This document shows positions 1 to 7,500 of a stretch of 16,711 nucleotides of DNA, one piece after another (within the stretch, counting starts at the first letter, position 1; each line of letters begins with the position of its first letter). The notes below the pieces were generated by a model. The model had not been told where the DNA came from and made no database searches. It worked only from the letters and a program-made list of their open reading frames with translations. The DNA lies in assembly GCA_023413185.1 (NCBI GenBank), contig JAEZQD010000035.1:1-16711 (forward strand), given 5' to 3'. Source of the stretch: Bacillota bacterium. Its GTDB lineage: Bacteria > Bacillota > Clostridia > Oscillospirales > Ruminococcaceae. The position numbers and the translations under genes are program-made.

Positions 1-62
1 CCCCCGAGAGCATGTACGACCTGCTTGAGGGCAAGGCGGTAGGCACACTGTTTTCAAAATAA
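1..62 (+). CDS. proB: Glutamate 5-kinase, C-terminal end (partial)
   Basis: Only the last 19 codons and the TAA stop (60-62) are in the window; the frame begins at base 3. The visible tail reads PESMYDLLEGKAVGTLFSK. This matches the end of the amino-acid-kinase domain of glutamate 5-kinase, where a 'LL-x-G-x-x-(V/I)GT-x-F' ending is typical. The enzyme phosphorylates glutamate, the first step of proline synthesis. Ending here means this copy has no C-terminal PUA domain, as in many clostridial ProB proteins. proA follows 55 bp downstream on the same strand, so the two probably form a proBA operon. The call rests on a short tail plus that neighbour. Confidence 0.82.
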   Translation, partial: PESMYDLLEGKAVGTLFSK

Positions 63-117
63 GCGCATAGGCTTGAGTAAAGGGATTATTTAGATAGAAC
101 CCGAAGGAGGATGGACG

Positions 118-1368
118 ATGCATCGAACGGTACAGGAGACGGGCATAGCGGCAAAGGCGGCAGCTAGAACGCTGATGACCGCGAGCACCGCCGTAAAGAA
201 CAAGGCATTGTCTGCCATTGCGCAGGCATTAACAGACCATATGCCGCAGATTCTGAGCGAAAACGCAAAGGACTTCGCGGCGGGGCAGCAGGCGGGACTA
301 ACGCCCTCTTTGCTGGACCGCTTACGTCTGACTGAGCAACGGGTACAGGGTATTGCGGACGCAGTGCGCGAGGTGGTAATGCTGCCCGACCCCATCGGGC
401 GCATCGACAGCGGGTTTGTAAGCCCCGACGGGCTGCGCATTCAAAAAACGCGGGTGCCGCTGGGCGTTATCGCCATCATCTACGAGGCACGCCCCAACGT
501 GACGGTGGACGCCGCGGTGCTTTGCCTAAAAAGTGCAAACGCTGTAATTCTGCGCGGCGGCAAAGAGGCAATCAACTCGAACCTGTGCCTCGCCTCGATT
601 ATGCGCGGCGCGATAACGTCGGCAGGGCTTGACGAGGACTGCATTCAGATCATAGCCGACACTGCGCGGGAGACCGCCACCGAGCTAATGCGCCTAAACG
701 GCTATGTGGATGTTCTCATCCCCAGAGGGGGCGCGGGGCTTATCTCGGCGTGTGTAAAGAACGCCACCGTTCCGGTTATCGAGACGGGGGTGGGCAACTG
801 CCATGTGTATGTGGATAGCCCCTGCGACCTTGAGATGGCGGCGGAAATTATTGATAACGCGAAAACCTCCCGCCCGTCGGTGTGCAACGCGGCAGAAACG
901 CTGCTGGTGCACGAGGAGGTGGCGCATCAGTTTTTGCATATGGCAAACGCGTTGCTGCAAAAGAAAAACGTGGAGCTGCGCGGCTGCGAACAGACCCGAA
1001 TGATACTGGGCGACCACGTGCTGCCCGCCACCGACGAGGACTATGCCACCGAGTTTTTGGATTACATCCTCGCGGTGAAGGTAGTCCCTTCCATTGACGC
1101 GGCAATCAAGCACATTGTACAATACACAAGTGGACACAGCGAATGCATCGTGACCGACAGCCTTGCAAACAGCGAGCGCTTTGTAAATGAGATTGATGCC
1201 GCGGCGGTGTATGTAAACGCCTCTACGCGGTTTACCGATGGCGGCGTGTTTGGTTTGGGTGCCGAGATCGGCATCTCGACCCAGAAGCTGCACACCCGCG
1301 GTCCGATGGGACTAAACGAACTGACATCCGTGAAATATGTGATACACGGCAACGGGCAGATACGCTAG
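118..1368 (+). CDS. proA: Gamma-glutamyl phosphate reductase
   Basis: This cytosolic enzyme reduces gamma-glutamyl phosphate to glutamate-5-semialdehyde with NADPH, the second step of proline synthesis. At 416 residues it has the normal family length. The aldehyde-dehydrogenase fold is evident. The segment PLGVIAIIYEARPNVTVDAA (about 114-133) and the following AVILRGGKEA (about 142-151) belong to the nucleotide-binding half. The catalytic cysteine is Cys256 in RPSVCNAAE. The C-terminal HTRGPMGLNELTSVKYV block is characteristic of ProA. The ATG at 118 is chosen because AAGGAGG lies at 104-110 with good spacing. It follows the end of proB, and no terminator is visible between them. No defects are seen. 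Confidence 0.97.
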   Translation: MHRTVQETGIAAKAAARTLMTASTAVKNKALSAIAQALTDHMPQILSENAKDFAAGQQAGLTPSLLDRLRLTEQRVQGIADAVREVVMLPDPIGRIDSGFVSPDGLRIQKTRVPLGVIAIIYEARPNVTVDAAVLCLKSANAVILRGGKEAINSNLCLASIMRGAITSAGLDEDCIQIIADTARETATELMRLNGYVDVLIPRGGAGLISACVKNATVPVIETGVGNCHVYVDSPCDLEMAAEIIDNAKTSRPSVCNAAETLLVHEEVAHQFLHMANALLQKKNVELRGCEQTRMILGDHVLPATDEDYATEFLDYILAVKVVPSIDAAIKHIVQYTSGHSECIVTDSLANSERFVNEIDAAAVYVNASTRFTDGGVFGLGAEIGISTQKLHTRGPMGLNELTSVKYVIHGNGQIR

Positions 1369-1396
1369 TGCGTTTTTATGACGCCCCCTGCCGCCA

Positions 1397-1416
1397 AAGG
1401 AGGGTTCCCAAACTTG
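1397..1416 (+). promoter_or_regulatory. Ribosome binding site setting a TTG start at 1414
   Basis: AAAGGAGGG at 1397-1404 lies about 10 bases before an in-frame TTG at 1414-1416. The upstream in-frame ATG at 1378 has no Shine-Dalgarno sequence and would place this GA-rich motif inside the coding region. The TTG is therefore the better start. Confidence 0.75.
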
Positions 1417-2496
1417 GATAGAAAAGATAGCGGACTGTTTCAAAGCGGGCTCTCGCCCAAACAGGAGATAAAAACAGCACCCCCAATAAAGCCGCCCGCA
1501 AGACGCAGACGCAAGGGCAGCCGCATTGCGGCGCCAATCGGCTTGACTGTGATTGTTCTGTGCGTCATCGGTGTGATAACACTGGTGGTAAGCGCCATTA
1601 ACCTGACCCAGTCGCTGATAAACAACGATAAGGAAAAGGCGCGGTTTGAGCGGATACTAATCCCCGTGGTCATGTACGACCCGCCGCCCTTCGAGAGCGT
1701 TGCGACCCTCGACCAGCCGATGCTGCTGCAGACGGCGATGTGGTCGGCAATTTTGAACAACGACGACGAGAAGTGGGCAAAGGACGAGTTTAACTTCTCG
1801 CTAATCCCTGCAAGCGAGCTGGATGTACGTGCCGCAAACCTGTATGGCAGCGATGTGAAGCTCGTGCACCAGACATTCGGCGATTACGAAACCACCTACC
1901 TGTACGACGAGCAAAACAAGGTGTACAGTGTTCCCACCTCCGCCGAGGTTGCGCTTTATACCCCGAAGGTGGATAAAATAACAAAAAACGGCGATGAGGT
2001 TATCCTTCGCGTCGGCTATGTTCCGCCGGGCAGCGTATGGGAGATTGACGATAAGGGCAACCGCTACGAGCCCGACCCCGACAAATACATGAACTACCAC
2101 CTGAAAAAGACCGATAGCGGCTATATTATTACCGCGCTGCGCGACGTAGAGAAGACCGAAAGCAGCTCGGGCACCGGCTCGGAGTATGAATACGTCGAAG
2201 AAGAACTGATTAACTCGGGCACCTCGTCCCTTTCCGAGGAGACGTTCGGCGACGAATCGGAGCCCGGGGAGGAGACCTCCTCCGTCTCGGATGAGGATGC
2301 GGCGGTTTCGGGCGAGGAGGAGGACGAGCAGGACGACACCTCGTCAAGCGAAAGCAGCTCGGATTCTTCCTCTAGTACAAGCAGTTCGAGCTCATCTTCT
2401 AGTAAAAGTAGCTCGAGTGCGTCATCGAGCGGCAGTTCAAGCGCGTCATCAAGCAGTAGGGCTTCTTCGTCCTCAAGTAGAAGCTCCTCCTCTTAA
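1414..2496 (+). CDS. Single-pass membrane protein with serine-rich C-terminal tail, unknown function
   Basis: I do not recognise a named family. Starting at TTG 1414 the product is 360 residues. A basic cytosolic N-terminus with an RRRRKGSR cluster (about 30-36) precedes one hydrophobic helix (about 38-61), which predicts an N-in, C-out type II protein. Residues about 65-255 look like a folded extracytoplasmic domain with alternating hydrophobic and polar strands. After that comes an acidic Glu/Asp/Ser stretch (about 258-308), then a C-terminal tail of about 50 residues that is mostly serine, broken by single D, T, K, A, G and R. The tail may be a cell-wall-spanning or glycosylated stalk, but it lacks LPxTG or any other anchor. 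The gene lies 45 bp after proA and ends in a strong terminator, so it may be read through from proBA. The function remains open. Confidence 0.8.
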   Translation: MDRKDSGLFQSGLSPKQEIKTAPPIKPPARRRRKGSRIAAPIGLTVIVLCVIGVITLVVSAINLTQSLINNDKEKARFERILIPVVMYDPPPFESVATLDQPMLLQTAMWSAILNNDDEKWAKDEFNFSLIPASELDVRAANLYGSDVKLVHQTFGDYETTYLYDEQNKVYSVPTSAEVALYTPKVDKITKNGDEVILRVGYVPPGSVWEIDDKGNRYEPDPDKYMNYHLKKTDSGYIITALRDVEKTESSSGTGSEYEYVEEELINSGTSSLSEETFGDESEPGEETSSVSDEDAAVSGEEEDEQDDTSSSESSSDSSSSTSSSSSSSSKSSSSASSSGSSSASSSSRASSSSSRSSSS

Positions 2497-2507
2497 CGGT
2501 ACAAGCC

Positions 2508-2540
2508 AAAGCGCCGCCCTTTTTGGGGACGGCGCTTTTT
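2508..2540 (+). terminator. Intrinsic terminator after the serine-rich protein gene
   Basis: AAAGCGCCG (2508-2516) pairs with CGGCGCTTT (2530-2538), and the inner CCC/GGG can extend the stem. A T run covers 2536-2540. It lies 12 bp after the stop of the upstream gene. Confidence 0.88.
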
Positions 2541-2643
2541 GCACCCCGTCACAGACGGGGAAACCCGTTCTTTGGCGGGAATAGAAATGGTTAGATTCTG
2601 GCGTTATGCCGCCCGAGGCGCAGCGTTGCAAAGGAATGGTGAT

Positions 2644-3114
2644 ATGGCAGACAAAACAAATGCGATGCGTAAGCTAGACAGCATGAAGATACCCTATGGG
2701 CAGCATTTTTATACCGACACCGGCGCGGTAAGCGGCGCGGAGGTCGCGGCTGTGCTGGGGCAAGACCCTCAGCGGGTGTTTAAAACACTGGTGACCACCG
2801 GCAAAAGCTGCGCGCACTATGTGTTTCTGGTTCCCGTCTGTGCGGAGCTCGACCTGAAAAAGGCGGCGGCGCAGGTGGGCGAAAAGTCGGTGGAGATGCT
2901 AAAAAGCAAAGACCTACTGGGGCTTACCGGCTATATCCACGGCGGGTGCTCGCCCATCGGTATGAAAAAGCAGTTTACAACCACAATCGACCAAACGGCG
3001 GCGGGGTTTGAGACAATCCTGTTCAGCGGCGGGCGAATCGGGTTCCAGATAGAGCTTGGCATCGCCGCGTTACAAATGGTGATTCCGTTTGTTCTGGCGG
3101 ATATCGTGAAGTAA
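2644..3114 (+). CDS. ybaK: YbaK/EbsC-type Cys-tRNA(Pro) deacylase
   Basis: Proteins of this family hydrolyse Cys-tRNA(Pro) made by mischarging prolyl-tRNA synthetase, a translation quality-control role in the cytosol. The 156-residue product starts MADKTNAMRKLDSMKIPY, the usual YbaK N-terminus. It contains the conserved lysine in RVFKTLV and the GYIHGGCSPIGMKK block. The frame is open from an ATG at 2539, but the ATG at 2644 is chosen. It has AAAGGAA at 2630-2636, matches the family N-terminus, and avoids 35 extra residues that overlap the upstream terminator. Nothing in the context ties it to an operon. The biochemical assignment comes from the family, not from this sequence alone. Confidence 0.92.
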   Translation: MADKTNAMRKLDSMKIPYGQHFYTDTGAVSGAEVAAVLGQDPQRVFKTLVTTGKSCAHYVFLVPVCAELDLKKAAAQVGEKSVEMLKSKDLLGLTGYIHGGCSPIGMKKQFTTTIDQTAAGFETILFSGGRIGFQIELGIAALQMVIPFVLADIVK

Positions 3115-3357
3115 ATTGCAGTCAAACGGGGCGTCGCAGGTTAATATAGGGTATTTATATACTGAAAGTTTACGGGAGGGGTTCGATATAATCGAACCCC
3201 TCCTACTATTATGCCGTAACAGTCCGTTATAAAGACCTTTGATGTGGGAGGGTCTAATAGTTTACAATACAAAATCAACACACTGGTTCTGTGAAAAGGT
3301 TTAGGTTGTGTTTTCTATTTGCGGGGAAAACCCTTCAAATCGTGTGGCTGGGGATGA
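3115..3357. other. Intergenic stretch without a recognisable gene
   Basis: No credible coding frame was found between ybaK and the promoter of the hydrolase gene. The stretch is AT-richer than its neighbours. Its only clear structure is the palindrome at 3175-3203, listed separately. A weak AGACC/GGTCT pairing near 3232-3255 is too short to call. Confidence 0.6.
3175..3203. repeat. Perfect 13-bp inverted repeat (possible terminator or protein site)
   Basis: GGAGGGGTTCGAT (3175-3187) is exactly complementary to ATCGAACCCCTCC (3191-3203) across a 3-base ATA loop, and G3174/T3204 could add a wobble pair. There is no T run on either side, so a standard intrinsic terminator is not certain. It lies 60 bp after ybaK and could still end that transcript. 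A DNA-binding palindrome is the alternative. Confidence 0.7.
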
Positions 3358-3386
3358 TTGGAATTGGGATATGGTCATGCTATAAT
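3358..3386 (+). promoter_or_regulatory. Sigma-A-type promoter for the alpha/beta hydrolase gene
   Basis: TTGGAA (3358-3363) and a perfect TATAAT (3381-3386) are separated by 17 bp, about 50 bp before the hydrolase start codon. Confidence 0.75.
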
Positions 3387-3438
3387 AATGCAAGAGATCC
3401 GACGGCATTGCGCTTGACGGAAAAAAGGGGGCATAACA

Positions 3439-4230
3439 ATGGCAATAAACATCGGAACGTCGCGTTTGCATTATGTGATACACGGAGAGGGTGTGCCCGT
3501 GGTGCTGTTGCACGGCTCGCGGGTAGACCACCATTTGATGACGGGTTGTTTTGAGCCGATATTTGCATGCGAAAACGGGTATCGACGCATCTACCCCGAC
3601 CTGCCGGGCATGGGGCAATCGGTGCCGGGCGAAGGGATAACGGACGATACCGCCATTGTGGACGTGTTACTGCAGTTTATTGACGCGGTGGTGGGGGACG
3701 AGCGGTTCTTGCTGGTGGGGGAGTCGTTCGGCGGGCAGCTTGCGCGGGGACTGATTGAGCGGGCAAGCGACCGCATATTGGGCGCGTTGTTCTTGTGCCC
3801 ATATATTTCGGACATCCCGCAAACACCGCCCCCAAGGCAGGTGAGGATAACCGACGAGCGGCTGATGGCATCACTGCCAAAAGAGCAGAAAACGATGTTT
3901 GAGGCGGTATCGGTGGTGCAGACTAAGGACACATTGGCTGCCTTTACGGCAGACATCGGTGCGTACCTGCACCTTGCAAACAACGCGTACATCGACGCGC
4001 TGGGGCAGACGCTCACGTTTGACCGGACAAGGCGTTACCTGTTTCCAGTGTCGTTTATCACGGGGAGACAGGATCACTGGACGGGCTACGAGGGCGCGTT
4101 TGCTCTGTTGCCGTGCTACCCGAACGCAAGCTTTGCGGTGCTCGACTGCGCGGGGCACAACCTACAGCTGGAGCAGCGGGAATCGTTTCGCGCACTTGTT
4201 TTGGAATGGCTTGGGCGGGTCGATAATTGA
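3439..4230 (+). CDS. Alpha/beta-fold hydrolase
   Basis: This is a 263-residue cytosolic serine hydrolase with the family's normal length. The oxyanion-hole HG lies in VVLLHGS (about 21-27). The nucleophile elbow is GESFGG with Ser96, and the likely acid and base are Asp212 in GRQDHW and His240 in CAGHNLQLEQ. The central 115-195 region is the expected variable lid. The substrate cannot be told from sequence. A GG-rich sequence, AAAAAAGGGGG, at about 3421-3431 serves as the ribosome binding site for ATG 3439. The gene has its own promoter (3358-3386) and a hairpin after the stop, so it appears monocistronic. It could be an esterase, a lactonase or a peptidase of the same fold. Confidence 0.92.
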   Translation: MAINIGTSRLHYVIHGEGVPVVLLHGSRVDHHLMTGCFEPIFACENGYRRIYPDLPGMGQSVPGEGITDDTAIVDVLLQFIDAVVGDERFLLVGESFGGQLARGLIERASDRILGALFLCPYISDIPQTPPPRQVRITDERLMASLPKEQKTMFEAVSVVQTKDTLAAFTADIGAYLHLANNAYIDALGQTLTFDRTRRYLFPVSFITGRQDHWTGYEGAFALLPCYPNASFAVLDCAGHNLQLEQRESFRALVLEWLGRVDN

Positions 4231-4235
4231 ATGGT

Positions 4236-4273
4236 AAGGGTGGTTTTGCATTGTAGGCAAAGCTGCCCTTTTG
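4236..4273 (+). terminator. Probable terminator after the hydrolase gene
   Basis: AAGGGTGGTTTTGC (4236-4249) pairs with GCAAAGCTGCCCTT (4257-4270) over 14 positions, three of them G-T wobbles, with a 7-base loop. Only a short T run follows, so efficiency is uncertain. Confidence 0.6.
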
Positions 4274-4299
4274 CTGTGTTAGCTTACTAAGAAGCCATA

Positions 4300-4328
4300 T
4301 GGAAATATCGGGCGATATATGGTATAGT
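4300..4328 (+). promoter_or_regulatory. Putative promoter for the GNAT acetyltransferase gene
   Basis: TATAGT (4323-4328) is a good -10 box. The -35 candidate, TGGAAA (4300-4305) at 17-bp spacing, is weak. Confidence 0.5.
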
Positions 4329-4368
4329 GAGGTAGAAAACACGAAAAAAGGACAACGAGGTGATAACA

Positions 4369-5262
4369 ATGAATATAAATTTTCGTAACTATGTCGGAGC
4401 AGCAAGCTGTACCGGGGACTATGATGCGGTGCGCGCGTTCTTCGTAAAGCTTGGGGACGATTGCTTTACCTGGTCGAGATGGGACTGGATGATTACCCAT
4501 ACCCACCTCGACCACAGTGCGCTCGGGCGCATTGGTTTGTGGGAATATGGCGATGAGCTGGTGGGTATTACCCTGTTTGACACCGAACCGGGCGAGGCGT
4601 TCTGCTATACGCTGCCCGGCTACGAGTGCCTAAAGGGTGAGATATTGACCTATGCGTTGGAGCATCTACAGCGGGACGGGCGGCTGAGCGTGATGATTGA
4701 CGACACCGACACGGTACTGCAATCCCTTGCGGCGAAGGCGGGATATATTGCCACCGAGTCAAAGGACAACACCTCCTGCATGGTCACCTGCGAGGCGGAC
4801 TTTACCTACCGCCTGCCCGAGGGATTCTCTGTGACCAGCCTAAAGGACACCTATGATGTCGAGCGATACGGCAGGGTACTGCACAACGGCTTTAACCACA
4901 AGCTAAACGGGGAAGGCGACTTTATGCTCACCCCCGAAAAAGCGAAGGCCTTTGAGAATGAGCTGGTGCGACGAAACGTTGACCTAGAGCTGAAAATTGC
5001 GGTAGTTGCCCCAAACGGGGACTTTGTCTCGTACTGCGGGATGTGGTACGAGAATAGCCTACGAACCGCGGTGGTGGAGCCGGTTGCTACCGACCCGGAC
5101 TACCGCCGCAAGGGTCTTGGCAGGGCCGCCGTGCTGGAGGGCGTGCGCCGCTGTGCGGAGCGCGGGGCGGTGCGCGCGTTGGTGGGCTCGAGCCAGCAGT
5201 TTTACTATAGCATCGGCTTTCGGCCGTACGCAGCCTATACCCGCTGGCAGAAGCCGGAGTAG
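4369..5262 (+). CDS. GNAT-family N-acetyltransferase
   Basis: GNAT enzymes move an acetyl group from acetyl-CoA to an amine on a small molecule or protein. Starting at ATG 4369 the product is 297 residues, about twice a single GNAT domain. The C-terminal half holds the signature: VEPVATDPDYRRKGLGRAAV, with the R-x-x-G-x-G/A pyrophosphate-binding loop as RRKGLGR, and then SSQQFYYSIGFRPY, the usual end strand. The N-terminal half (about 1-140) looks like a degenerate second GNAT-type domain, ending in LQSLAAKAGYIA. The frame is open from a GTG at 4360, but GAGGTGA at 4356-4362 makes a better ribosome binding site for ATG 4369. The substrate is unknown. It probably has its own promoter and is followed by a hairpin. 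Confidence 0.88.
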   Translation: MNINFRNYVGAASCTGDYDAVRAFFVKLGDDCFTWSRWDWMITHTHLDHSALGRIGLWEYGDELVGITLFDTEPGEAFCYTLPGYECLKGEILTYALEHLQRDGRLSVMIDDTDTVLQSLAAKAGYIATESKDNTSCMVTCEADFTYRLPEGFSVTSLKDTYDVERYGRVLHNGFNHKLNGEGDFMLTPEKAKAFENELVRRNVDLELKIAVVAPNGDFVSYCGMWYENSLRTAVVEPVATDPDYRRKGLGRAAVLEGVRRCAERGAVRALVGSSQQFYYSIGFRPYAAYTRWQKPE

Positions 5263-5329
5263 GCGAAAGAGCCTCTGCCTGCCTGCCACACGGTGGTGTT
5301 GGATTGCAGAATAGGGAATAACCACAAAC

Positions 5330-5366
5330 GCCGGGTTTGCGCACACGCACAGACCCGGCATTTACA
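5330..5366 (+). terminator. Probable terminator after the acetyltransferase gene
   Basis: GCCGGGT (5330-5336) pairs with ACCCGGC (5353-5359), and TGCG/CGCA can extend the stem inside (5338-5341 with 5346-5349). The tail ATTTACAATAATTT is T/A-rich but not a clean T run. Confidence 0.55.
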
Positions 5367-5409
5367 ATAATTTATAGTAATTTTCGATTATGATAGACTG
5401 CATTTATAA

Positions 5410-5437
5410 TTGACTTAACTATATTCTATGATAAAAT
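5410..5437 (+). promoter_or_regulatory. Promoter of the chemoreceptor/FMN-lipoprotein operon
   Basis: TTGACT (5410-5415) and TAAAAT (5432-5437) are 16 bp apart. A TG at 5429-5430 one base before the -10 gives an extended -10 element. The predicted transcript starts near 5444, about 75 bases before the chosen TTG start codon. Confidence 0.75.
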
Positions 5438-5453
5438 AATGTTAATCATTATC
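5435..5453. promoter_or_regulatory. Fur box (iron-responsive operator)
   Basis: The 19-bp site AATAATGTTAATCATTATC matches the classical Fur consensus GATAATGATAATCATTATC at 17 of 19 positions. The 7-1-7 form at 5440-5454 matches TGATAATNATTATCA at 14 of 15. It matches PerR-type consensus less well, at 12 of 15. The site overlaps the -10 box and the predicted transcription start, the expected place for an iron-loaded repressor to block transcription. Occupancy by Fur is inferred. Confidence 0.72.
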
Positions 5454-5475
5454 ATTATATAACATGAGAAAAAAT

Positions 5476-5497
5476 GCGGGCATGTGCCCGCTGTTTT
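5476..5497 (+). terminator. Terminator-like hairpin in the leader of the chemoreceptor gene
   Basis: GCGGGC (5476-5481) and GCCCGC (5486-5491) form a perfect 6-bp stem with an ATGT loop, preceded by AAAAAAT and followed by TGTTTTA. It lies between the promoter/Fur box and the start codon, so it could act as an attenuator or end spurious upstream transcripts. Confidence 0.5.
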
Positions 5498-5502
5498 ATA
5501 TG

Positions 5503-5523
5503 AAGGAAGGGATTATCCGTTTG
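5503..5523 (+). promoter_or_regulatory. Ribosome binding site setting a TTG start at 5521
   Basis: AAGGAAGGG (5503-5511) sits 9 bases before the in-frame TTG at 5521. The earlier in-frame ATGs at 5464 and 5500 have no ribosome binding site, and the first would include the leader hairpin in the coding sequence. Confidence 0.72.
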
Positions 5524-7497
5524 AAAAGCATAAAAAACAAGATTATTCTCAACACCGTTGTCGTTACCATTGCGCTCGCTATCGTAATGACGGGAATCCT
5601 TGCCGTGTCGGCGAATATTTTGACTGATACGGTGCTTGACAGTACACTGGAACCGTTTGCAAAGATCGCCGCACAGAGCGTGGAGGGCAACCTGCATCTG
5701 CTGGGCGACCGCATCTTTATGCTGGCAGACAACGATACCATCACCTCGCCCCAAACCACCCGCGAGCAAAAGCAGGCGCAGCTTGCACAGGCGGCATCGG
5801 GCATTGAGTTTATATGGCTGGGGCTGTATCACCCCGATGGCACCCTATATACCGGCTACGCCGACAGCCCGTCCGCCATTAAGGACGGCTACCTGTACGA
5901 GATGCTCAAAGCCACGGGAAACCTGGTGATTGACGACACCGCGGTGACCAAGGACGAGCTTACGGTTGCGGTGGGTATCCCCGTTTATCAGAACGGGGAG
6001 CTTGCGTACTACCTTGCGGGGGCGTACCGCTACGACCTGCTCAACGACGTGCTGTCCAACATCCACATCGGGCACAGCGGGTACGCGCTGATTATCAACC
6101 ACCAAGGCAAAATCATAGCCCATGAGGATACCAATGTGGTATTTGACGGGCATACCATCCAGTCGCTGTATACCGCCGACACCGCGATGCAAACACTATC
6201 CCAAAACATCAGGGCGGGGGAGATCGGCGTGGCGCAGATTCCCATAGGCGGTAAGCAGAACTACGTGGCGTATGCGCCGGTGCGCGGTGTGAACTGGAGC
6301 CTTGCAATTTTGGTGCCGCAGTCGGAGTTTGCCGCTGTCACCAACCGCACCATTCTATACAGCATCCTGATTGTGGCGGTGCTGATGGCGCTTGCCATCC
6401 TGTTTATTACACGCTTTTCAAACAAGATATCGCGTTCGCTTACCGCTGTTACCGAGCGCATTCAAGGGCTTGCACAGGGCGACCTTACCGCCCCGGTTCA
6501 GATCAGTGACACAAAGGACGAGGCGTATACGCTGTCGGTTGCGCTGCGCGACACCATAAACGACGTAAGCGGGTACATATTTAAGCTGCGCGAGGCGCTT
6601 TCGTCGCTGTCTCAGTCCAACCTTAACATTCGGGTGCACGGCGAGTTTGCGGGCGACTTTGTGGTGATGAAGGACTCGCTCAACAGCATCATCGACTTTT
6701 TAAACGAGATACTCGCGAACCTCAAGCAGTCTGCCACCCTAATTGATCAGGGCGCGCGGGAGGTTTCGACCAGTGCGCAGATTGTGCATGAATCGTCCGA
6801 GCAGCAGAGCGAGGCGGTATCGCGCCTTGTCACCGAGACCGACCGCATTGCGTCGGACATCGGCGTGGTAAACGATAACGTGGAAACAGCACGTTGTCTG
6901 ACCGACGAGATTGTAAGCCGCGTTTCTCAGGGCAGCGAGCAGATGAACAACACCCTAGAGGCGATGGAGCGCATTCGAAACAATTCGGACGAGATCACCA
7001 AGATAACCAAGCTGATGGAGGACATCGCGTTTCAGACCAACATCCTCGCCCTAAACGCGGGCGTGGAGGCGGCGCGTGCGGGCGCGGCGGGCAAGGGCTT
7101 TGCCGTGGTGGCGATGGAGGTGCGCGAGCTTGCGGCAAAGAGTGCACAGTCCTCACAGCAAACCGCCGAGATGATTGCACACTCCACCGCCGCGGTTGCG
7201 GACGGCGTAAAGTATGCAAAGCTGACGGCGCAGTTTATGGAGCAGATAGCAGGGATATCGGGCAGAATCTCGCAGATTACCGAGGAGCTGGTTGCGTCGG
7301 TTCGCAGCGAAAAAGAGGCGCTTGATAATGTGTCAGGCGACATCTCGCAGATATCCGACCTTGCAAGGCACAACCTTGACGCAAGCCGCGAATCGGCGGT
7401 GCTGAGCGAGGAGCTTTCGGCGTACTCGCAGGAGCTTGCGGATATGGCGGCGCGGTTTAAGCTGCGAAGCGGTCGCAATGCGAAAGGAGGGCTTTAA
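5521..7497 (+). CDS. Methyl-accepting chemotaxis protein with extracellular dCache-type sensor
   Basis: This is a transmembrane chemoreceptor that would signal through CheW/CheA. The product is 658 residues from TTG 5521. It begins with MKSIKNK and a first membrane helix (about 8-34), typical of receptors. An extracytoplasmic domain (about 35-277) follows, with the YHPDGTLYTGY and GYALIINHQGKIIAH strands typical of double-Cache sensors. The second membrane helix is at about 278-298. A HAMP segment follows (about 299-360), then a second HAMP-like stretch around RVHGEFAGDFVVMKDSLN (371-388). The signalling tip is at about 502-538, read as IAFQTNILALNAGVEAARAG and then AAGKGFAVVAMEVR. The tip has Gly where most receptors have Ala (NAGVEAA for NAAVEAA). 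There is no C-terminal CheR-binding pentapeptide. The stop is 3 bp before the next gene, so the two are co-transcribed. The ligand is unknown. Confidence 0.95.
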   Translation: MKSIKNKIILNTVVVTIALAIVMTGILAVSANILTDTVLDSTLEPFAKIAAQSVEGNLHLLGDRIFMLADNDTITSPQTTREQKQAQLAQAASGIEFIWLGLYHPDGTLYTGYADSPSAIKDGYLYEMLKATGNLVIDDTAVTKDELTVAVGIPVYQNGELAYYLAGAYRYDLLNDVLSNIHIGHSGYALIINHQGKIIAHEDTNVVFDGHTIQSLYTADTAMQTLSQNIRAGEIGVAQIPIGGKQNYVAYAPVRGVNWSLAILVPQSEFAAVTNRTILYSILIVAVLMALAILFITRFSNKISRSLTAVTERIQGLAQGDLTAPVQISDTKDEAYTLSVALRDTINDVSGYIFKLREALSSLSQSNLNIRVHGEFAGDFVVMKDSLNSIIDFLNEILANLKQSATLIDQGAREVSTSAQIVHESSEQQSEAVSRLVTETDRIASDIGVVNDNVETARCLTDEIVSRVSQGSEQMNNTLEAMERIRNNSDEITKITKLMEDIAFQTNILALNAGVEAARAGAAGKGFAVVAMEVRELAAKSAQSSQQTAEMIAHSTAAVADGVKYAKLTAQFMEQIAGISGRISQITEELVASVRSEKEALDNVSGDISQISDLARHNLDASRESAVLSEELSAYSQELADMAARFKLRSGRNAKGGL

Positions 7498-7500
7498 GCC

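Noticed and set aside
694..1293. 199-residue open frame on the minus strand inside proA
   Set aside because: It is fully antisense to a well-conserved enzyme, has no homology-like features, and reflects GC-biased third positions.
3291..3554. 87-residue plus-strand open frame before the hydrolase
   Set aside because: It runs through the hydrolase promoter and into the hydrolase gene in another frame, and no ribosome binding site is seen.
5435..5454. PerR or Zur operator instead of Fur
   Set aside because: The PerR consensus matches at only 12 of 15 positions, and the CG steps of Zur boxes are missing. Fur matches at 14 of 15.
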